From positions 1-64,000 of the forward strand of contig NZ_PPRC01000021.1 in NCBI RefSeq assembly GCF_002902565.1: a stretch of DNA of 64,000 nt. Reading direction: 5' to 3'. Position 1 is the stretch's first letter, and each line of letters starts with the position of its first letter. Below, piece after piece: positions 1-9,470 of this stretch. This stretch comes from Staphylococcus petrasii (GTDB taxonomy: Bacteria > Bacillota > Bacilli > Staphylococcales > Staphylococcaceae). Under the pieces are notes generated by a model. The model saw nothing but the letters and a program-made list of their open reading frames with translations. It did not search any database and was not told where the DNA came from. The position numbers were made by a program, and so were the translations under genes.

Positions 1-17
1 TACAAGAGGTGAACAAT

Positions 18-1076
18 ATGGACAAAATAGCGAAAATTCACGACTTACTTAACAAACAAGATTTAGATGCTTTAGTGATTTTATCAGATTATAACCGTAG
101 ATATATTTCTGAATTTACGGGGACAAGTGGTGCACTTCTCATATCAAAAAATGAGAACAAATTAATCACAGATTTCCGTTATATTGAACAAGCGACTAAT
201 CAAGCTACTAATTTTGAAATTATCAACAGAAGTGGAAGTATTAATGATGAAATTATTTCAATCATAAATAGTCAAAATTTTCAAAAAGTAGGTTTTGAAG
301 GTCATTTAGTGAGTTATGATACATATCAAAACCTTAACAAAGCTACGGCTCAATTGGTTAGTATTGGAAATGAAATTGAACACATCAGAGAAATTAAGAC
401 TCCTGAAGAAATAGAGAAAATTAAAGTTGCCGCTAAAATTGTTGACGACACTTATAATTATCTTTTAGAAACAGTTAAAGCTGGAATGACTGAAAGGGAA
501 GTAAAAGCGTTATTAGAAAGTAAAATGTTAGAACTTGGTGCTGACGGTCCTTCGTTCGACACTATTGTAGCTTCAGGTTACAGAGGCGCTCTACCTCATG
601 GGGTAGCAAGTGATAAAGTCATTGAACAAGGTGACATGATTACTTTAGACTTTGGTGCATATTATAGAGGCTACTGTTCAGACATTACACGTACTTTCGC
701 TATAGGTGAACCTGACGCAAAATTAAAAGAAATTTATGATATCGTTCTTAAATCTCAAATTAAGGCTATTAATGAAATTAAACCTGGTATGAGCGTAGAA
801 GAAGCTGATGCATTATCCAGAGATTATATAGACGCACATGGTTATGGTGCAGAATTCGGACATTCTTTAGGTCATGGTATTGGATTAGAAATTCATGAAG
901 GGCCATTATTGTCTAAAAATGCAAATGGTACAATTGAAGTAAATAACTGTGTTACTATTGAACCAGGTATTTATGTCGACGGTCTTGGTGGGGTACGTAT
1001 AGAAGATGACATTTTAATCACTGAAAATGGTTGTGAAGTCTTTACTAAATGTACGAAAGACCTTATTATTTTATAG
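18..1076 (+). CDS. M24 family Xaa-Pro aminopeptidase/dipeptidase (YqhT type)
   Basis: This is a cytosolic metallopeptidase that removes residues from peptides with proline in the second position. It is 352 residues long, normal for the short YqhT/PepQ class. The N-terminal third is a creatinase-like domain and the rest is the pita-bread fold. The dinuclear metal ligands are visible: LDFGAYYRGYCSDITRT (two Asp, about residues 210-222), GHSLGHGIGL (His, about 286), TIEPG (Glu) and VRIEDD (Glu). The start is set at the ATG at 18; an in-frame GTG at 9 lies inside the AGAGGTG ribosome binding site. The efp start follows 27 bases after the stop, so the two are probably cotranscribed, as in Bacillus. 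The exact substrate cannot be read from sequence. Confidence 0.9.
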   Translation: MDKIAKIHDLLNKQDLDALVILSDYNRRYISEFTGTSGALLISKNENKLITDFRYIEQATNQATNFEIINRSGSINDEIISIINSQNFQKVGFEGHLVSYDTYQNLNKATAQLVSIGNEIEHIREIKTPEEIEKIKVAAKIVDDTYNYLLETVKAGMTEREVKALLESKMLELGADGPSFDTIVASGYRGALPHGVASDKVIEQGDMITLDFGAYYRGYCSDITRTFAIGEPDAKLKEIYDIVLKSQIKAINEIKPGMSVEEADALSRDYIDAHGYGAEFGHSLGHGIGLEIHEGPLLSKNANGTIEVNNCVTIEPGIYVDGLGGVRIEDDILITENGCEVFTKCTKDLIIL

Positions 1077-1103
1077 TAAGCGTATAATTGAGGAGGAAAC
1101 TGA

Positions 1104-1661
1104 ATGATTTCGGTTAATGATTTTAAAACAGGTTTAACTATTTCTGTAGATAATGGTATTTGGAAAGTTATTGATTTCCAACACGTAAAACCAGGTAAAG
1201 GTTCTGCCTTTGTACGTTCTAAATTACGTAACTTAAGAACTGGCGCTATTCAAGAAAAAACATTTAGAGCTGGTGAAAAAGTAGAACAAGCTATGATTGA
1301 AAACCGTCGTATGCAATACTTATATGCTGATGGCGACAATCATGTATTCATGGATAATGAAACATTTGATCAAACTGAGTTATCAGGTGATTACTTAAAA
1401 GACGAATTAAAATTCTTAAAAGCTAACATGGAAGTTCAAATCCAATCATACGAAGGTGAAACAATTGGAGTTGAATTACCAAAAACTGTTGAATTAGAAG
1501 TTACTGAAACAGAACCTGGTATCAAAGGTGATACTGCAACAGGTGCTACTAAATCTGCTACAGTTGAAACAGGTTATACTTTAAACGTACCTTTATTCGT
1601 AAATGAAGGTGACATTTTAGTTATCAACACTAGCGATGGTAGCTATATTTCAAGAGGTTAA
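1104..1661 (+). CDS. efp: translation elongation factor P
   Basis: EF-P binds the ribosome between the P and E sites and relieves stalling at polyproline stretches. The protein has the standard 185 residues and three beta-barrel domains. The loop that reaches the peptidyl-transfer centre reads VKPGKGSAF, with the modifiable lysine at position 32, the same site that carries aminopentanol in B. subtilis. The ending GSYISRG is typical of the family. A strong AGGAGGAA site precedes the ATG. The gene lies just after a Xaa-Pro peptidase, an arrangement also known in Bacillus, and a clear terminator follows. Confidence 0.98.
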   Translation: MISVNDFKTGLTISVDNGIWKVIDFQHVKPGKGSAFVRSKLRNLRTGAIQEKTFRAGEKVEQAMIENRRMQYLYADGDNHVFMDNETFDQTELSGDYLKDELKFLKANMEVQIQSYEGETIGVELPKTVELEVTETEPGIKGDTATGATKSATVETGYTLNVPLFVNEGDILVINTSDGSYISRG

Positions 1662-1683
1662 TAGTTAACTTTATTTTTTATAA

Positions 1684-1717
1684 ACTCTAAGACATAATCT
1701 TTGTCTTAGGGTTTTTT
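1684..1717 (+). terminator. Rho-independent terminator after efp
   Basis: An 11-base stem (ACTCTAAGACA pairing with TGTCTTAGGGT, one G-U pair) with a 7-base loop is followed directly by a run of six T. It closes the peptidase-efp transcript. Confidence 0.93.
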
Positions 1718-1825
1718 ATTTTCTTAAAAGTAACTAATTATTTTGAAAATGTACTTGTACTTCATTTTCAAACAAAAAAATGACACAAATTATCTCTAAG
1801 CGTTTGAATTGAAAATGACACATGC

Positions 1826-1854
1826 TTGAATTGGTTGTAACAGTCAAGTAAAAT
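1826..1854 (+). promoter_or_regulatory. sigma-A promoter of the accBC operon
   Basis: TTGAAT at 1826-1831 and TAAAAT at 1849-1854 are separated by the ideal 17 bases. The start of transcription would fall near 1861, leaving a leader of about 35 bases before the accB ATG. A second TTGAAT lies at 1804-1809 inside a duplicated block. No FapR-type palindrome was seen here. Confidence 0.7.
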
Positions 1855-1894
1855 AGATTGGTAGATGAAAACAAAGTCAAGGAGTTATCCACTT

Positions 1895-2380
1895 ATGAAT
1901 TTTAAAGAAATAAAAGAATTAATCGAAATTCTTGATCAATCAAGTTTAACTGAAATTAATATTGAAGATAATAAAGGTAGCGTAGTTAACTTAAAAAAAC
2001 AAAAAGAAACTGAAATCATTACCCCTCAATACGCTCAACCACAAGCACCTGTAGCTGCACCTCAACCTACAGTTTCTCAACCGCAAACTACAACAGAAGC
2101 TACATCATCAACAAGCTCTGAGAGTGCTTCTGATGCAGATGCTAACTATCAAACAATTAATGCGCCTATGGTCGGTACATTCTATAAATCACCGTCTCCT
2201 GAAGAAGATGCATATGTTAAAGTAGGCGATAAAGTATCTGATGATTCAACAGTTTGTATTTTAGAAGCTATGAAATTATTTAATGAAATACAAGCAGAGA
2301 TTTCTGGTGAAATCGTAGAAATATTAGTAGAAGACGGACAAATGGTAGAGTATGGCCAACCGTTATTTAAGGTGAAATAA
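1895..2380 (+). CDS. accB: biotin carboxyl carrier protein of acetyl-CoA carboxylase
   Basis: AccB carries the biotin that shuttles CO2 from biotin carboxylase to carboxyltransferase in malonyl-CoA synthesis. The 161-residue protein has an N-terminal helical segment, a Pro/Gln/Ala/Ser/Thr-rich flexible linker (about 45-90) and a C-terminal biotinyl domain. The biotinylation motif EAMKLFN places the modified lysine at about residue 127. The ATG at 1895 is chosen because AAGGAG at 1879-1884 sits correctly before it; an upstream in-frame ATG at 1865 has no site. The stop overlaps the accC start by one base (TAATG), showing translational coupling. BirA, which attaches the biotin, is encoded at 62.4 kb. 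Confidence 0.97.
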   Translation: MNFKEIKELIEILDQSSLTEINIEDNKGSVVNLKKQKETEIITPQYAQPQAPVAAPQPTVSQPQTTTEATSSTSSESASDADANYQTINAPMVGTFYKSPSPEEDAYVKVGDKVSDDSTVCILEAMKLFNEIQAEISGEIVEILVEDGQMVEYGQPLFKVK

Positions 2381-3735
2381 TGAAAAAGATATTAATTGCT
2401 AACCGTGGGGAAATTGCGGTTAGAATTATTAGAGCATGTCATGATTTAGGTATTCAAACTGTTGCAATCTATTCTGAAGGAGATAAAGACGCGCTACATA
2501 CTCAAATTGCTGATGAAGCATATTGCGTCGGTCCTACACAGTCTAAAGATTCATATTTAAATATTCCTAATATCTTATCTATAGCAACGTCTACAGGTTG
2601 TGACGGTGTTCATCCTGGTTATGGATTTTTAGCTGAGAATGGCGATTTCGCTGAATTATGTGAAGCATGTCAATTGAAGTTTATTGGTCCAAGTTATGAA
2701 TCTATTCAAAAAATGGGTATTAAAGACGTAGCTAAAGCGGAAATGATAGCAGCTAACGTTCCAGTTGTGCCTGGTAGCGATGGTTTAGTTGAAACAGTAA
2801 GTGATGCTAAAAAAATTGCTAATGAAATTGGATATCCAGTGATTATCAAAGCTACTGCTGGTGGTGGCGGTAAAGGAATTCGTGTCGCTCGTGATGAAAA
2901 AGAATTAGAAAATGGTTTCCGTATGACACAACAAGAAGCTGAAACTGCATTCGGAAATGGTGGATTGTATCTTGAGAAATTCATCGAAAACTTCCGTCAC
3001 ATTGAAATTCAAGTGATTGGTGACCAATTTGGTAATGTCATTCATTTGGGTGAACGTGATTGTACGATCCAAAGACGTATGCAAAAGTTAGTAGAAGAAT
3101 CTCCTTCTCCAATTCTTTCTGAAAAAACACGTCAAGAGATGGGAAATGCTGCTGTCAGAGCTGCTAAAGCAGTGAATTATGAAAACGCAGGTACAATTGA
3201 ATTTATTTATGATTTAAATGACGATAAATTCTACTTTATGGAAATGAATACGCGTATTCAAGTAGAGCATCCGGTAACTGAAATGGTAACAGGTATCGAC
3301 TTAGTTAAACTTCAATTAAAAGTAGCTATGGGTGAACCTCTTCCTTACAAACAAGAAGACATTTCAATTAGTGGTCATGCAATTGAATATAGAATTAACG
3401 CTGAGAATCCATATAAAAACTTTATGCCTTCTCCAGGAAAAATCACACAATATATAGCGCCGGGCGGATATGGTGTGCGTATTGAATCAGCATGTTATAC
3501 AAATTACACTATACCTCCATATTATGACTCAATGGTAGCTAAATTAATCGTTCATGAACCAACTAGAGATGAAGCGATTATGACTGGTATTAGAGCATTA
3601 AGTGAGTATCTAATTTTAGGAATTGATACAACAATTCCATTCCATTTAAAATTAATGAATAACGATATATTTAGAAGTGGTAATTTTAATACAAATTTCT
3701 TAGAAAAGTATAATATTATGGGTGATACTGAGTAG
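2380..3735 (+). CDS. accC: biotin carboxylase subunit of acetyl-CoA carboxylase
   Basis: AccC uses ATP and bicarbonate to carboxylate the biotin on AccB, the first half-reaction of malonyl-CoA formation. At 451 residues it is full length: an N-terminal Rossmann-like domain (KKILIANRGEIAVRI), an ATP-grasp domain with the glycine-rich loop GGGGKGIRVA (about 165) and the metal-binding EMNTRIQVEHPVTE segment (about 286), and the C-terminal biotin carboxylase domain. It is coupled to accB by a one-base overlap. The Asp23-family gene starts 13 bases after its stop, so the three form one operon; the carboxyltransferase genes accA and accD are not in the window. Confidence 0.98.
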   Translation: MKKILIANRGEIAVRIIRACHDLGIQTVAIYSEGDKDALHTQIADEAYCVGPTQSKDSYLNIPNILSIATSTGCDGVHPGYGFLAENGDFAELCEACQLKFIGPSYESIQKMGIKDVAKAEMIAANVPVVPGSDGLVETVSDAKKIANEIGYPVIIKATAGGGGKGIRVARDEKELENGFRMTQQEAETAFGNGGLYLEKFIENFRHIEIQVIGDQFGNVIHLGERDCTIQRRMQKLVEESPSPILSEKTRQEMGNAAVRAAKAVNYENAGTIEFIYDLNDDKFYFMEMNTRIQVEHPVTEMVTGIDLVKLQLKVAMGEPLPYKQEDISISGHAIEYRINAENPYKNFMPSPGKITQYIAPGGYGVRIESACYTNYTIPPYYDSMVAKLIVHEPTRDEAIMTGIRALSEYLILGIDTTIPFHLKLMNNDIFRSGNFNTNFLEKYNIMGDTE

Positions 3736-3748
3736 GAGGTTAAATCAA

Positions 3749-4108
3749 ATGGTAAAAGTAGCAGATTATTCAAATTCTAATTTAGGTAAAGTTGAAATAG
3801 CGCCTGAAGTTATCTCAGTTATTGCGAGCATCGCAGTATCTGAAATTGAAGGAGTAACAGGACACTTCGCCGACTTAAATAACACTAACTTAGAAAAAAT
3901 CAGTAGAAAGAATTTAAGTAAAAATTTAAAAATTGAAGCAAAAGATGATGGTATTCACATTGATGTCTACTGTTCAATTAAACATGGCGTTAAAATCTCT
4001 AAATTTGCAAGTAAAATCCAAGCAAATATTTTCAATTCTATTAAAACAATGACTGCTATTGAACCTAAAGAGATTAACATTCATATCATGCATATTACTG
4101 CTGAATAG
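3749..4108 (+). CDS. Asp23/Gls24 family envelope-stress protein (YqhY type)
   Basis: This 119-residue protein belongs to the Asp23/Gls24 (DUF322) family, recognised by VEIAPEVISVIASIAVSEIEGV near the N-terminus and the alternating hydrophobic strands IHIDVYCSIKHG and INIHIMHI. Its position directly after accBC and before nusB matches B. subtilis yqhY, whose loss is reported there to disturb acetyl-CoA carboxylase activity; that link is knowledge about the homologue. The start is the ATG at 3749, preceded by TAGGAGG that overlaps the accC stop codon. It has no signal peptide or membrane segment. Its molecular function is unknown. Confidence 0.88.
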   Translation: MVKVADYSNSNLGKVEIAPEVISVIASIAVSEIEGVTGHFADLNNTNLEKISRKNLSKNLKIEAKDDGIHIDVYCSIKHGVKISKFASKIQANIFNSIKTMTAIEPKEINIHIMHITAE

Positions 4109-4140
4109 ATTAGAACAAATATTAAAATAAGGAGTTTGTT

Positions 4141-4530
4141 ATGAGTCGTAAAGAAGCTAGAAAACAAGCATTTCAAACATTATTTCAATTAGAAATGAAA
4201 GATACGGATTTGACTATTAATGAGGCAATTAACTTTATTAAAGATGATTACCCAGATTTAGATTTTGATTTCATTCACTGGTTAGTTACGGGTGTCAAAG
4301 ATCATGAACCAGTACTTGATGAAACAATCGAACCTAAACTTAAAGATTGGTCAATCCAACGTCTATTAAAAAGTGATCGTATCATTTTACGTATGGCTAC
4401 TTTTGAACTTCTTCATAGTGAAACACCTCCAAAAGTAATTATTAATGAAGCTGTCGAACTTACTAAACAATTTAGTGATGACGATCATTATAAATTTATC
4501 AACGGTGTATTAAGTAATATAAAAAATTAG
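4141..4530 (+). CDS. nusB: transcription antitermination factor NusB
   Basis: NusB with NusE (ribosomal protein S10) binds boxA RNA and helps RNA polymerase read through rRNA operons. The protein has the standard 129 residues, begins with the typical [17 protein letters not shown] and ends with [26 protein letters not shown], the conserved C-terminal helix of the all-helical NusB fold. An AAGGAG site lies eight bases upstream. It heads a run nusB-xseA-xseB-ispA with very short gaps or overlaps, and may also be read from the accBC promoter, because no terminator lies between. Confidence 0.97.
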   Translation: MSRKEARKQAFQTLFQLEMKDTDLTINEAINFIKDDYPDLDFDFIHWLVTGVKDHEPVLDETIEPKLKDWSIQRLLKSDRIILRMATFELLHSETPPKVIINEAVELTKQFSDDDHYKFINGVLSNIKN

Positions 4531-4545
4531 TATTGAGTGATGTCT

Positions 4546-5883
4546 ATGTCTGAATATCTAAGTGTTTCAACTTTAACTAAATATATTAAATACAAATTTG
4601 ATCAAGATCCGCATTTAAAATCAGTACTTCTTAAAGGTGAGTTATCAAATTTTAAAAAACATTCAAGTGGTCATCTGTATTTTAATGTTAAAGATAAAGA
4701 TAGTGTTATCAGTGCAATGATGTTCAAAGGGAACGCTTCTCAACTTACATTTGACCCTAAAGAGGGCGATGAAGTATTACTTGAAGCTAGAGTTTCAGTA
4801 TATGAACGTCGAGGGAATTATCAAATCTACGTTAATAAAATGGAACTGGATGGTATTGGTAACCTCTATCAAAAATTAGAAGAACTTAAACAAAAGTTAG
4901 CTAAACAAGGCTTTTTCAATAAAGAATATAAAAAAGCGATACCTAAATACCCTAAAAAAATAGCAATTTTGACTGCAAGTACTGGGGCGGCTATTCGTGA
5001 TATTCATTCAACAATTGATAGCCGTTATCCTCTTGTAGAGAAGATTTCAATTAGTACTTTAGTGCAAGGAGCCCAAGCTAAAAATGATATTATCGAAAAA
5101 ATTGAATATGCCGATAGTTTAAATGTATATACTATTATTTTGGGTCGTGGCGGAGGTTCTATAGAAGATTTATGGAACTTTAATGAAGAAGAAGTCGTCA
5201 AAGCTATTTTCAATTGTCAAACACCTATCATCTCAGCGGTCGGTCATGAAACTGATTTTACATTGAGTGACTTTGTGGCCGATGTTAGAGCTGCTACGCC
5301 TACCCAAGCGGCAGTAATTGCCACACCAGATCAGTATGAATTATTACAACAAATTAAGCAGTATCAATTTTCATTAACGAAATTTATTAAACAATACGTT
5401 GAAAAGCAATATAAACATTTAGATTATTTAGCGTCATATTACAAATTTAAGCAACCATCATTACTATATGACCAACAAATTCAACGACGAGATGATTTAG
5501 AGAAACAATTAAGACAAAAATTATTATTAAGTATTGAAAGTAAGAAAAATAGCATAAAATTATTGCAAAATCATTTTAATTTAAAAAATTTCAATCGCAC
5601 TATTTTACAAAATCAAAAAACAGTTTCTAGTCATCGTCATCGTTTAATAAATGTAACCACTCAAACTATTGAACATAGTAGAGTTAAATTACAAAATAAA
5701 GTAGAACAACTTAATAATTTAAGTCCTACTAATATCATGTTAAGAGGTTATACAATTGTTAATAAAAATGATAAAGTCATAACAAGTACACATGATTTAA
5801 AAGAAAACGACGAGATTACATTATCTATGAAAGATGGTAGCGTCAATGCTACTGTTAAGAAAGTTAGGTGTAAAGATGAGTAA
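4546..5883 (+). CDS. xseA: exodeoxyribonuclease VII large subunit
   Basis: XseA is the catalytic subunit of exonuclease VII, which degrades single-stranded DNA from both ends to short oligonucleotides. The protein is 445 residues if started at the ATG at 4546; GTG at 4537 and ATG at 4540 are in frame, and the ribosome site (TTGAGTG) is weak for all of them. It has an N-terminal OB-fold ([15 protein letters not shown]...), the nuclease core with [33 protein letters not shown] and RAATPTQAA, then a long basic coiled coil where XseB binds. Compared with the remembered S. aureus protein the core is nearly identical and the coiled coil is divergent. The last eight bases overlap xseB. Confidence 0.95.
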   Translation: MSEYLSVSTLTKYIKYKFDQDPHLKSVLLKGELSNFKKHSSGHLYFNVKDKDSVISAMMFKGNASQLTFDPKEGDEVLLEARVSVYERRGNYQIYVNKMELDGIGNLYQKLEELKQKLAKQGFFNKEYKKAIPKYPKKIAILTASTGAAIRDIHSTIDSRYPLVEKISISTLVQGAQAKNDIIEKIEYADSLNVYTIILGRGGGSIEDLWNFNEEEVVKAIFNCQTPIISAVGHETDFTLSDFVADVRAATPTQAAVIATPDQYELLQQIKQYQFSLTKFIKQYVEKQYKHLDYLASYYKFKQPSLLYDQQIQRRDDLEKQLRQKLLLSIESKKNSIKLLQNHFNLKNFNRTILQNQKTVSSHRHRLINVTTQTIEHSRVKLQNKVEQLNNLSPTNIMLRGYTIVNKNDKVITSTHDLKENDEITLSMKDGSVNATVKKVRCKDE

Positions 5884-6091
5884 AGAACAACAAAGTTTTG
5901 AAGAAATGATGCAAGAATTAGAGAATATAGTTCAAAAATTGGATAATGAAACAGTATCATTAGAAGAATCATTGAATCTATACCAACGTGGAATGAAATT
6001 ATCTGCTGCTTGCGAAACGACTTTAAAAGATGCTGAAAATAAAGTAAATCAATTAATTAAAGATGAAACAGAGGGTGCCGATAATGAGTAA
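5876..6091 (+). CDS. xseB: exodeoxyribonuclease VII small subunit
   Basis: XseB is the small partner that wraps around the XseA coiled coil to form exonuclease VII. The 71-residue protein shows the family core [18 protein letters not shown], then [15 protein letters not shown] and a charged tail. The ATG at 5876 lies in the last codons of xseA, giving an eight-base overlap (ATGAGTAA); the GTTAGGTG just upstream is the ribosome site. An identical eight-base overlap joins it to ispA, so the three genes are tightly coupled. Confidence 0.94.
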   Translation: MSKEQQSFEEMMQELENIVQKLDNETVSLEESLNLYQRGMKLSAACETTLKDAENKVNQLIKDETEGADNE

Positions 6092-6968
6092 ATTATCAAC
6101 AAATGAATTAATTGAACAAATTAATACTTTACTTAATGAGAGAATTGAAGATTCTTCACTTAATACAAATTTAGAAGAAAGTATGCGTTATTCTCTAAAT
6201 GCTGGCGGTAAACGTATTCGTCCTTTACTTGTTTTATTAACGCTTAATGTTTTAAATGAAGATTACAATAAAGGGATTCAAACAGCATTAGCGCTTGAAA
6301 TGATTCACACTTATTCACTTGTACATGATGACTTACCTGCTATGGATAATGACGATTATAGACGAGGTAAACTGACAAATCATAAAGTTTATGGTGAATG
6401 GAAAGCTATACTTGCTGGTGATGCTTTATTAACTAAAGCATTCGAAGTCGTAGCAAATGATAAATTACTTAAGCCTGATGTAAAAGTAAAAGTCATCTCT
6501 CGTTTAGCTCATGCTAGTGGTCACTTAGGTATGGTAGGTGGTCAAACACTAGATATGGAAAGTGAAGAAGATAGCTCAGTAGATTTAACTACATTAGAGC
6601 AAATTCACAGAGCCAAAACAGGTGCATTATTACAGTTTGCTATTTTAAGTGCTGCGGATATTGCTGAAGTAAGCGACAGCACTTCAACTGCATTAGAAAA
6701 ATTTAGCGACAATTTAGGATTAATGTTCCAAATTAAAGATGATTTATTAGATATCTATGGTGACGAACAAAAATTAGGTAAAAAAGTGGGTAGCGACTTA
6801 GAAAATAATAAAAGCACTTACGTTTCTTTATTAGGTAAAGATGGCGCTGAAGAAAAATTAGAATGGCATAGAAATGCAGCAATTGAAGCGCTAAATTCGC
6901 TTAAAACTCATTATGATATTACACCTTTATTAGACATAGTTGAATTATTTTATAATAGAGATCACTAA
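6084..6968 (+). CDS. ispA: farnesyl diphosphate synthase
   Basis: IspA condenses isopentenyl diphosphate with dimethylallyl and geranyl diphosphate to give C15 farnesyl diphosphate, the precursor of undecaprenyl and heptaprenyl chains and staphyloxanthin-type pigments. The 294-residue protein carries the first Asp-rich motif [11 protein letters not shown] and the second [10 protein letters not shown], with GGKRIRPLL near the N-terminus. The two residues between the first two Asp of the first motif are the short bacterial farnesyl type. It overlaps xseB by eight bases and ends the cluster before a strong terminator. The product can feed HepS/HepT (49.7-52.0 kb). Confidence 0.95.
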   Translation: MSKLSTNELIEQINTLLNERIEDSSLNTNLEESMRYSLNAGGKRIRPLLVLLTLNVLNEDYNKGIQTALALEMIHTYSLVHDDLPAMDNDDYRRGKLTNHKVYGEWKAILAGDALLTKAFEVVANDKLLKPDVKVKVISRLAHASGHLGMVGGQTLDMESEEDSSVDLTTLEQIHRAKTGALLQFAILSAADIAEVSDSTSTALEKFSDNLGLMFQIKDDLLDIYGDEQKLGKKVGSDLENNKSTYVSLLGKDGAEEKLEWHRNAAIEALNSLKTHYDITPLLDIVELFYNRDH

Positions 6969-6991
6969 ACGATAAAGTATAAATTTAAAAT

Positions 6992-7027
6992 AAATCCTTC
7001 TAAGCATCTATTCTTAGAAGGATTTTT
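6992..7027 (+). terminator. Rho-independent terminator after ispA
   Basis: AAATCCTTCTAAG pairs with CTTAGAAGGATTT around an 8-base loop, followed by T residues. It separates the nusB-ispA cluster from argR. Confidence 0.92.
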
Positions 7028-7081
7028 CAATTTTATAAAATAGATAGATTTGTTATAAATAAAAGGAAATATTGTTTTAAT

Positions 7082-7099
7082 ATGTATAAGTTTATACAT
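7082..7099. promoter_or_regulatory. perfect 18-base palindrome upstream of argR
   Basis: ATGTATAA and TTATACAT are exact inverted copies separated by GT. The site sits about 160 bases before the argR start, in a gap with no gene. It has the size of a dimeric repressor site but does not fit the ARG box well, and AT-rich DNA makes chance palindromes more likely. Confidence 0.35.
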
Positions 7100-7226
7100 T
7101 TAGATGTAATAAATATATTCTTACGAACACAAATCAACATGAAAATCAACCTTGAATATCTGATATGACAACCTTTATAAGTAGTTAACTTTAGTAGTAG
7201 TTCCAAAAGGGTTGTGTTAAAATCAT

Positions 7227-7240
7227 TGTATAAATATTCG
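7227..7240. promoter_or_regulatory. candidate ARG box upstream of argR
   Basis: TGTATAAATATTCG matches 12 of 14 positions of the ArgR/AhrC half-site pair consensus TGAATWWWWATTCA. It lies 19 bases before the argR ATG, overlapping the likely promoter or transcription start, as expected for autoregulation. Confidence 0.45.
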
Positions 7241-7258
7241 AAACTAGGAGTGTTCACA

Positions 7259-7711
7259 ATGGCTAAAAAATCAGTGAGACATATAAAAATCCGAGAAATT
7301 ATCTCAAGTGAACAGATTGAAACACAAGATGAACTAGTTAAGCGTCTTAATGAATATGATTTAAATGTTACACAAGCAACCGTTTCACGAGATATAAAAG
7401 AACTACAATTAATTAAAGTACCTACACCTTCAGGTCAATATGTTTATAGCTTGCCGAATGATCGTAAATATCATCCGCTTGAAAAACTAGGCCGTTACTT
7501 AATGGATTCATTTGTTAACATTGAAGGTACAGGAAACTTACTTGTTTTAAAAACACTTCCTGGGAATGCCCAATCTATCGGTGCTATTTTAGACCAAATC
7601 GATTGGGATGAAGTTTTAGGAACAATTTGTGGTGATGATACTTGTCTTTTAATTTGTAAAGATGAAGAAGCAAGTAATACAATTAAAACTAGAATTTTTA
7701 ATTTATTATAA
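7259..7711 (+). CDS. argR: arginine repressor ArgR/AhrC
   Basis: ArgR is an arginine-sensing hexamer that represses arginine biosynthesis and activates its catabolism. The protein has the usual 150 residues. Residues 1-70 form a winged helix (KREIISS-like start, [21 protein letters not shown] recognition helix). The C-terminal trimerisation domain contains [20 protein letters not shown] and the arginine-binding [12 protein letters not shown] with the paired Asp. The start at 7259 follows ACTAGGAGTG; an upstream in-frame ATG at 7214 has no good site. It precedes recN by 15 bases, the same order as in Bacillus (ahrC-recN), suggesting cotranscription. A candidate ARG box lies in its promoter region. 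Confidence 0.96.
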   Translation: MAKKSVRHIKIREIISSEQIETQDELVKRLNEYDLNVTQATVSRDIKELQLIKVPTPSGQYVYSLPNDRKYHPLEKLGRYLMDSFVNIEGTGNLLVLKTLPGNAQSIGAILDQIDWDEVLGTICGDDTCLLICKDEEASNTIKTRIFNLL

Positions 7712-7726
7712 GGATGCGATGAATTC

Positions 7727-9403
7727 ATGTTACAAACCTTATCAATAAAACAATTTGCTATCATTGATGAACTGGAAATCCAATTTTCAGATGGCTTAAC
7801 TGTCTTAAGTGGGGAAACTGGTTCCGGTAAATCGATTATTATTGATGCAATCGGACAATTGATTGGTATGCGTGCTTCATCAGACTATGTAAGGCATGGA
7901 GAGAAAAAAGCGATTATTGAAGGTATATTCGATATCGATAATAGTAAAGATGCTATATCTGTTCTGAAAAGCTTAGATATCGACATAGATGAAGACTTTT
8001 TATTAGTTAAAAGAGAAATTTTTAGTTCTGGAAAAAGTATATGTAAAATCAATAATCAAACTGTTACCCTTCAAGACTTGCGTAAAGTCATGCAAGAGCT
8101 TTTAGATATACATGGGCAACATGAAACACAAGTATTATTAAAACAAAAATATCATCTCCAATTACTGGATGATTATGCTGAAGATAAATATTTAGATACT
8201 AAAGAAAAATATCATCATTTATTTAATGAATATAAAAATAAAACTAGAGAATTAGAAGAACTCGAATCAGCAGACCAAGCTTTATTACAACGTTTAGATT
8301 TAATGAAATTTCAATTTGAAGAATTAAAAGAAGCTTCTTTAAAAGAAGGGGAAACTGAGCAACTTGAAGTTGACATTCGTCGAATTCAAAACTCTGAAAA
8401 GTTAAGTTTGGCATTAAATAACGCACATGTCGCATTAACTGATGAACATGCTATTACTGATAGACTGTACGAATTTAGTAACCATTTACAGGCTATTAAT
8501 GATATTCTTCCAGATAAATATAATAAATTAAAAGAAGAAGTCGACCAATTCTACTATACTTTAGAAGATGCTAAGCATGAGTTATATGATGAAATGTCTA
8601 ATACAGAGTTCGATGAGCAAGTGTTAAATGAACTGGAATCTAGAATGAATTTACTTAATAATCTTAAACGTAAATACGGAAAAGATATCAGCGAATTAAT
8701 CACTTATCAAGATAAACTTGAAAGTGAAATTTCTAAAATCGAAAATTACGAAGAAAGTACTTCACAATTAAAAGAAGAAATTTCACAGCTTTATAAAGAA
8801 GTAATCAGCGTTGGTAAAGCACTTTCTAAAGAACGTCGTAAAGTTGCACGTGAATTAAGAGATCACATCGTTAAAGAGATTCAAAATTTACAAATGAAAG
8901 ATGCAAATCTTGAAATTTCTTTCCAACCTCTTGATAAACCGACAATAGAAGGTATAGAATTTGTAGAATTCTTAATTAGCCCAAATAAAGGTGAACCACT
9001 TAAAAGTTTAAATAAAATCGCTTCAGGTGGGGAACTGTCGCGTATTATGTTAGCGCTTAAAAGTATCTTCGTTCAGTCCAGAGGCCAAACAGCAATTTTA
9101 TTTGACGAAGTAGATTCAGGTGTATCAGGTCAAGCAGCACAAAAAATGGCTGAGAAAATGCGAGATATAGCACAATATATTCAAGTTATTTGTATCTCAC
9201 ATTTACCTCAAGTTGCCTCTATGAGTGATCATCATTTATTAATTAGTAAAGCTTCTAATGAAGATCGAACTACGACTCAAGTAAAAGAACTTGAAGACGG
9301 CGATAAAATAGATGAAATTGCGCGCATGATTTCAGGTGCCAGCGTGACTGATTTAACGCGTGAAAATGCTAAGGAAATGATTGAACAAAATCGTAGAAAA
9401 TAG
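7727..9403 (+). CDS. recN: DNA repair protein RecN
   Basis: RecN is an SMC-like ATPase that gathers broken DNA ends early in recombinational repair. At 558 residues it is full length. The N-terminal half ATPase has the Walker A loop GETGSGKS (about residues 30-37) and LDIHGQHETQ; a coiled coil runs from about 155 to 370; the C-terminal half has the signature ASGGELSRIMLALK, Walker B AILFDEVDSGVSG and a conserved ICISHLPQVA. It follows argR closely. No SOS box (LexA site) was recognised upstream, so damage control, if any, is not visible here. Confidence 0.97.
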   Translation: MLQTLSIKQFAIIDELEIQFSDGLTVLSGETGSGKSIIIDAIGQLIGMRASSDYVRHGEKKAIIEGIFDIDNSKDAISVLKSLDIDIDEDFLLVKREIFSSGKSICKINNQTVTLQDLRKVMQELLDIHGQHETQVLLKQKYHLQLLDDYAEDKYLDTKEKYHHLFNEYKNKTRELEELESADQALLQRLDLMKFQFEELKEASLKEGETEQLEVDIRRIQNSEKLSLALNNAHVALTDEHAITDRLYEFSNHLQAINDILPDKYNKLKEEVDQFYYTLEDAKHELYDEMSNTEFDEQVLNELESRMNLLNNLKRKYGKDISELITYQDKLESEISKIENYEESTSQLKEEISQLYKEVISVGKALSKERRKVARELRDHIVKEIQNLQMKDANLEISFQPLDKPTIEGIEFVEFLISPNKGEPLKSLNKIASGGELSRIMLALKSIFVQSRGQTAILFDEVDSGVSGQAAQKMAEKMRDIAQYIQVICISHLPQVASMSDHHLLISKASNEDRTTTQVKELEDGDKIDEIARMISGASVTDLTRENAKEMIEQNRRK

Positions 9404-9430
9404 TAAGGATTATGTTCAGAATTTATAAAT

Positions 9431-9459
9431 TTGATGTAAAATAACTAAGTATAAATAAT
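9431..9459 (+). promoter_or_regulatory. possible promoter of the bkd operon
   Basis: TTGATG at 9431-9436 and AATAAT at 9454-9459 have 17-base spacing. The implied start near 9466 would put a hairpin at the very 5' end of the transcript. Confidence 0.45.
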
Positions 9460-9470
9460 TTCAACTTATA

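Noticed and set aside
7033-7257. 74-codon open frame on the minus strand before argR
   Set aside because: It lies in AT-rich DNA, lacks a ribosome site, overlaps the argR control region and has no recognisable domain.
9405-9425. Possible CodY box (TTATGTTCAGAATTT) before the bkd operon
   Set aside because: It differs from the 15-base consensus at about five positions, too many to call in AT-rich DNA.
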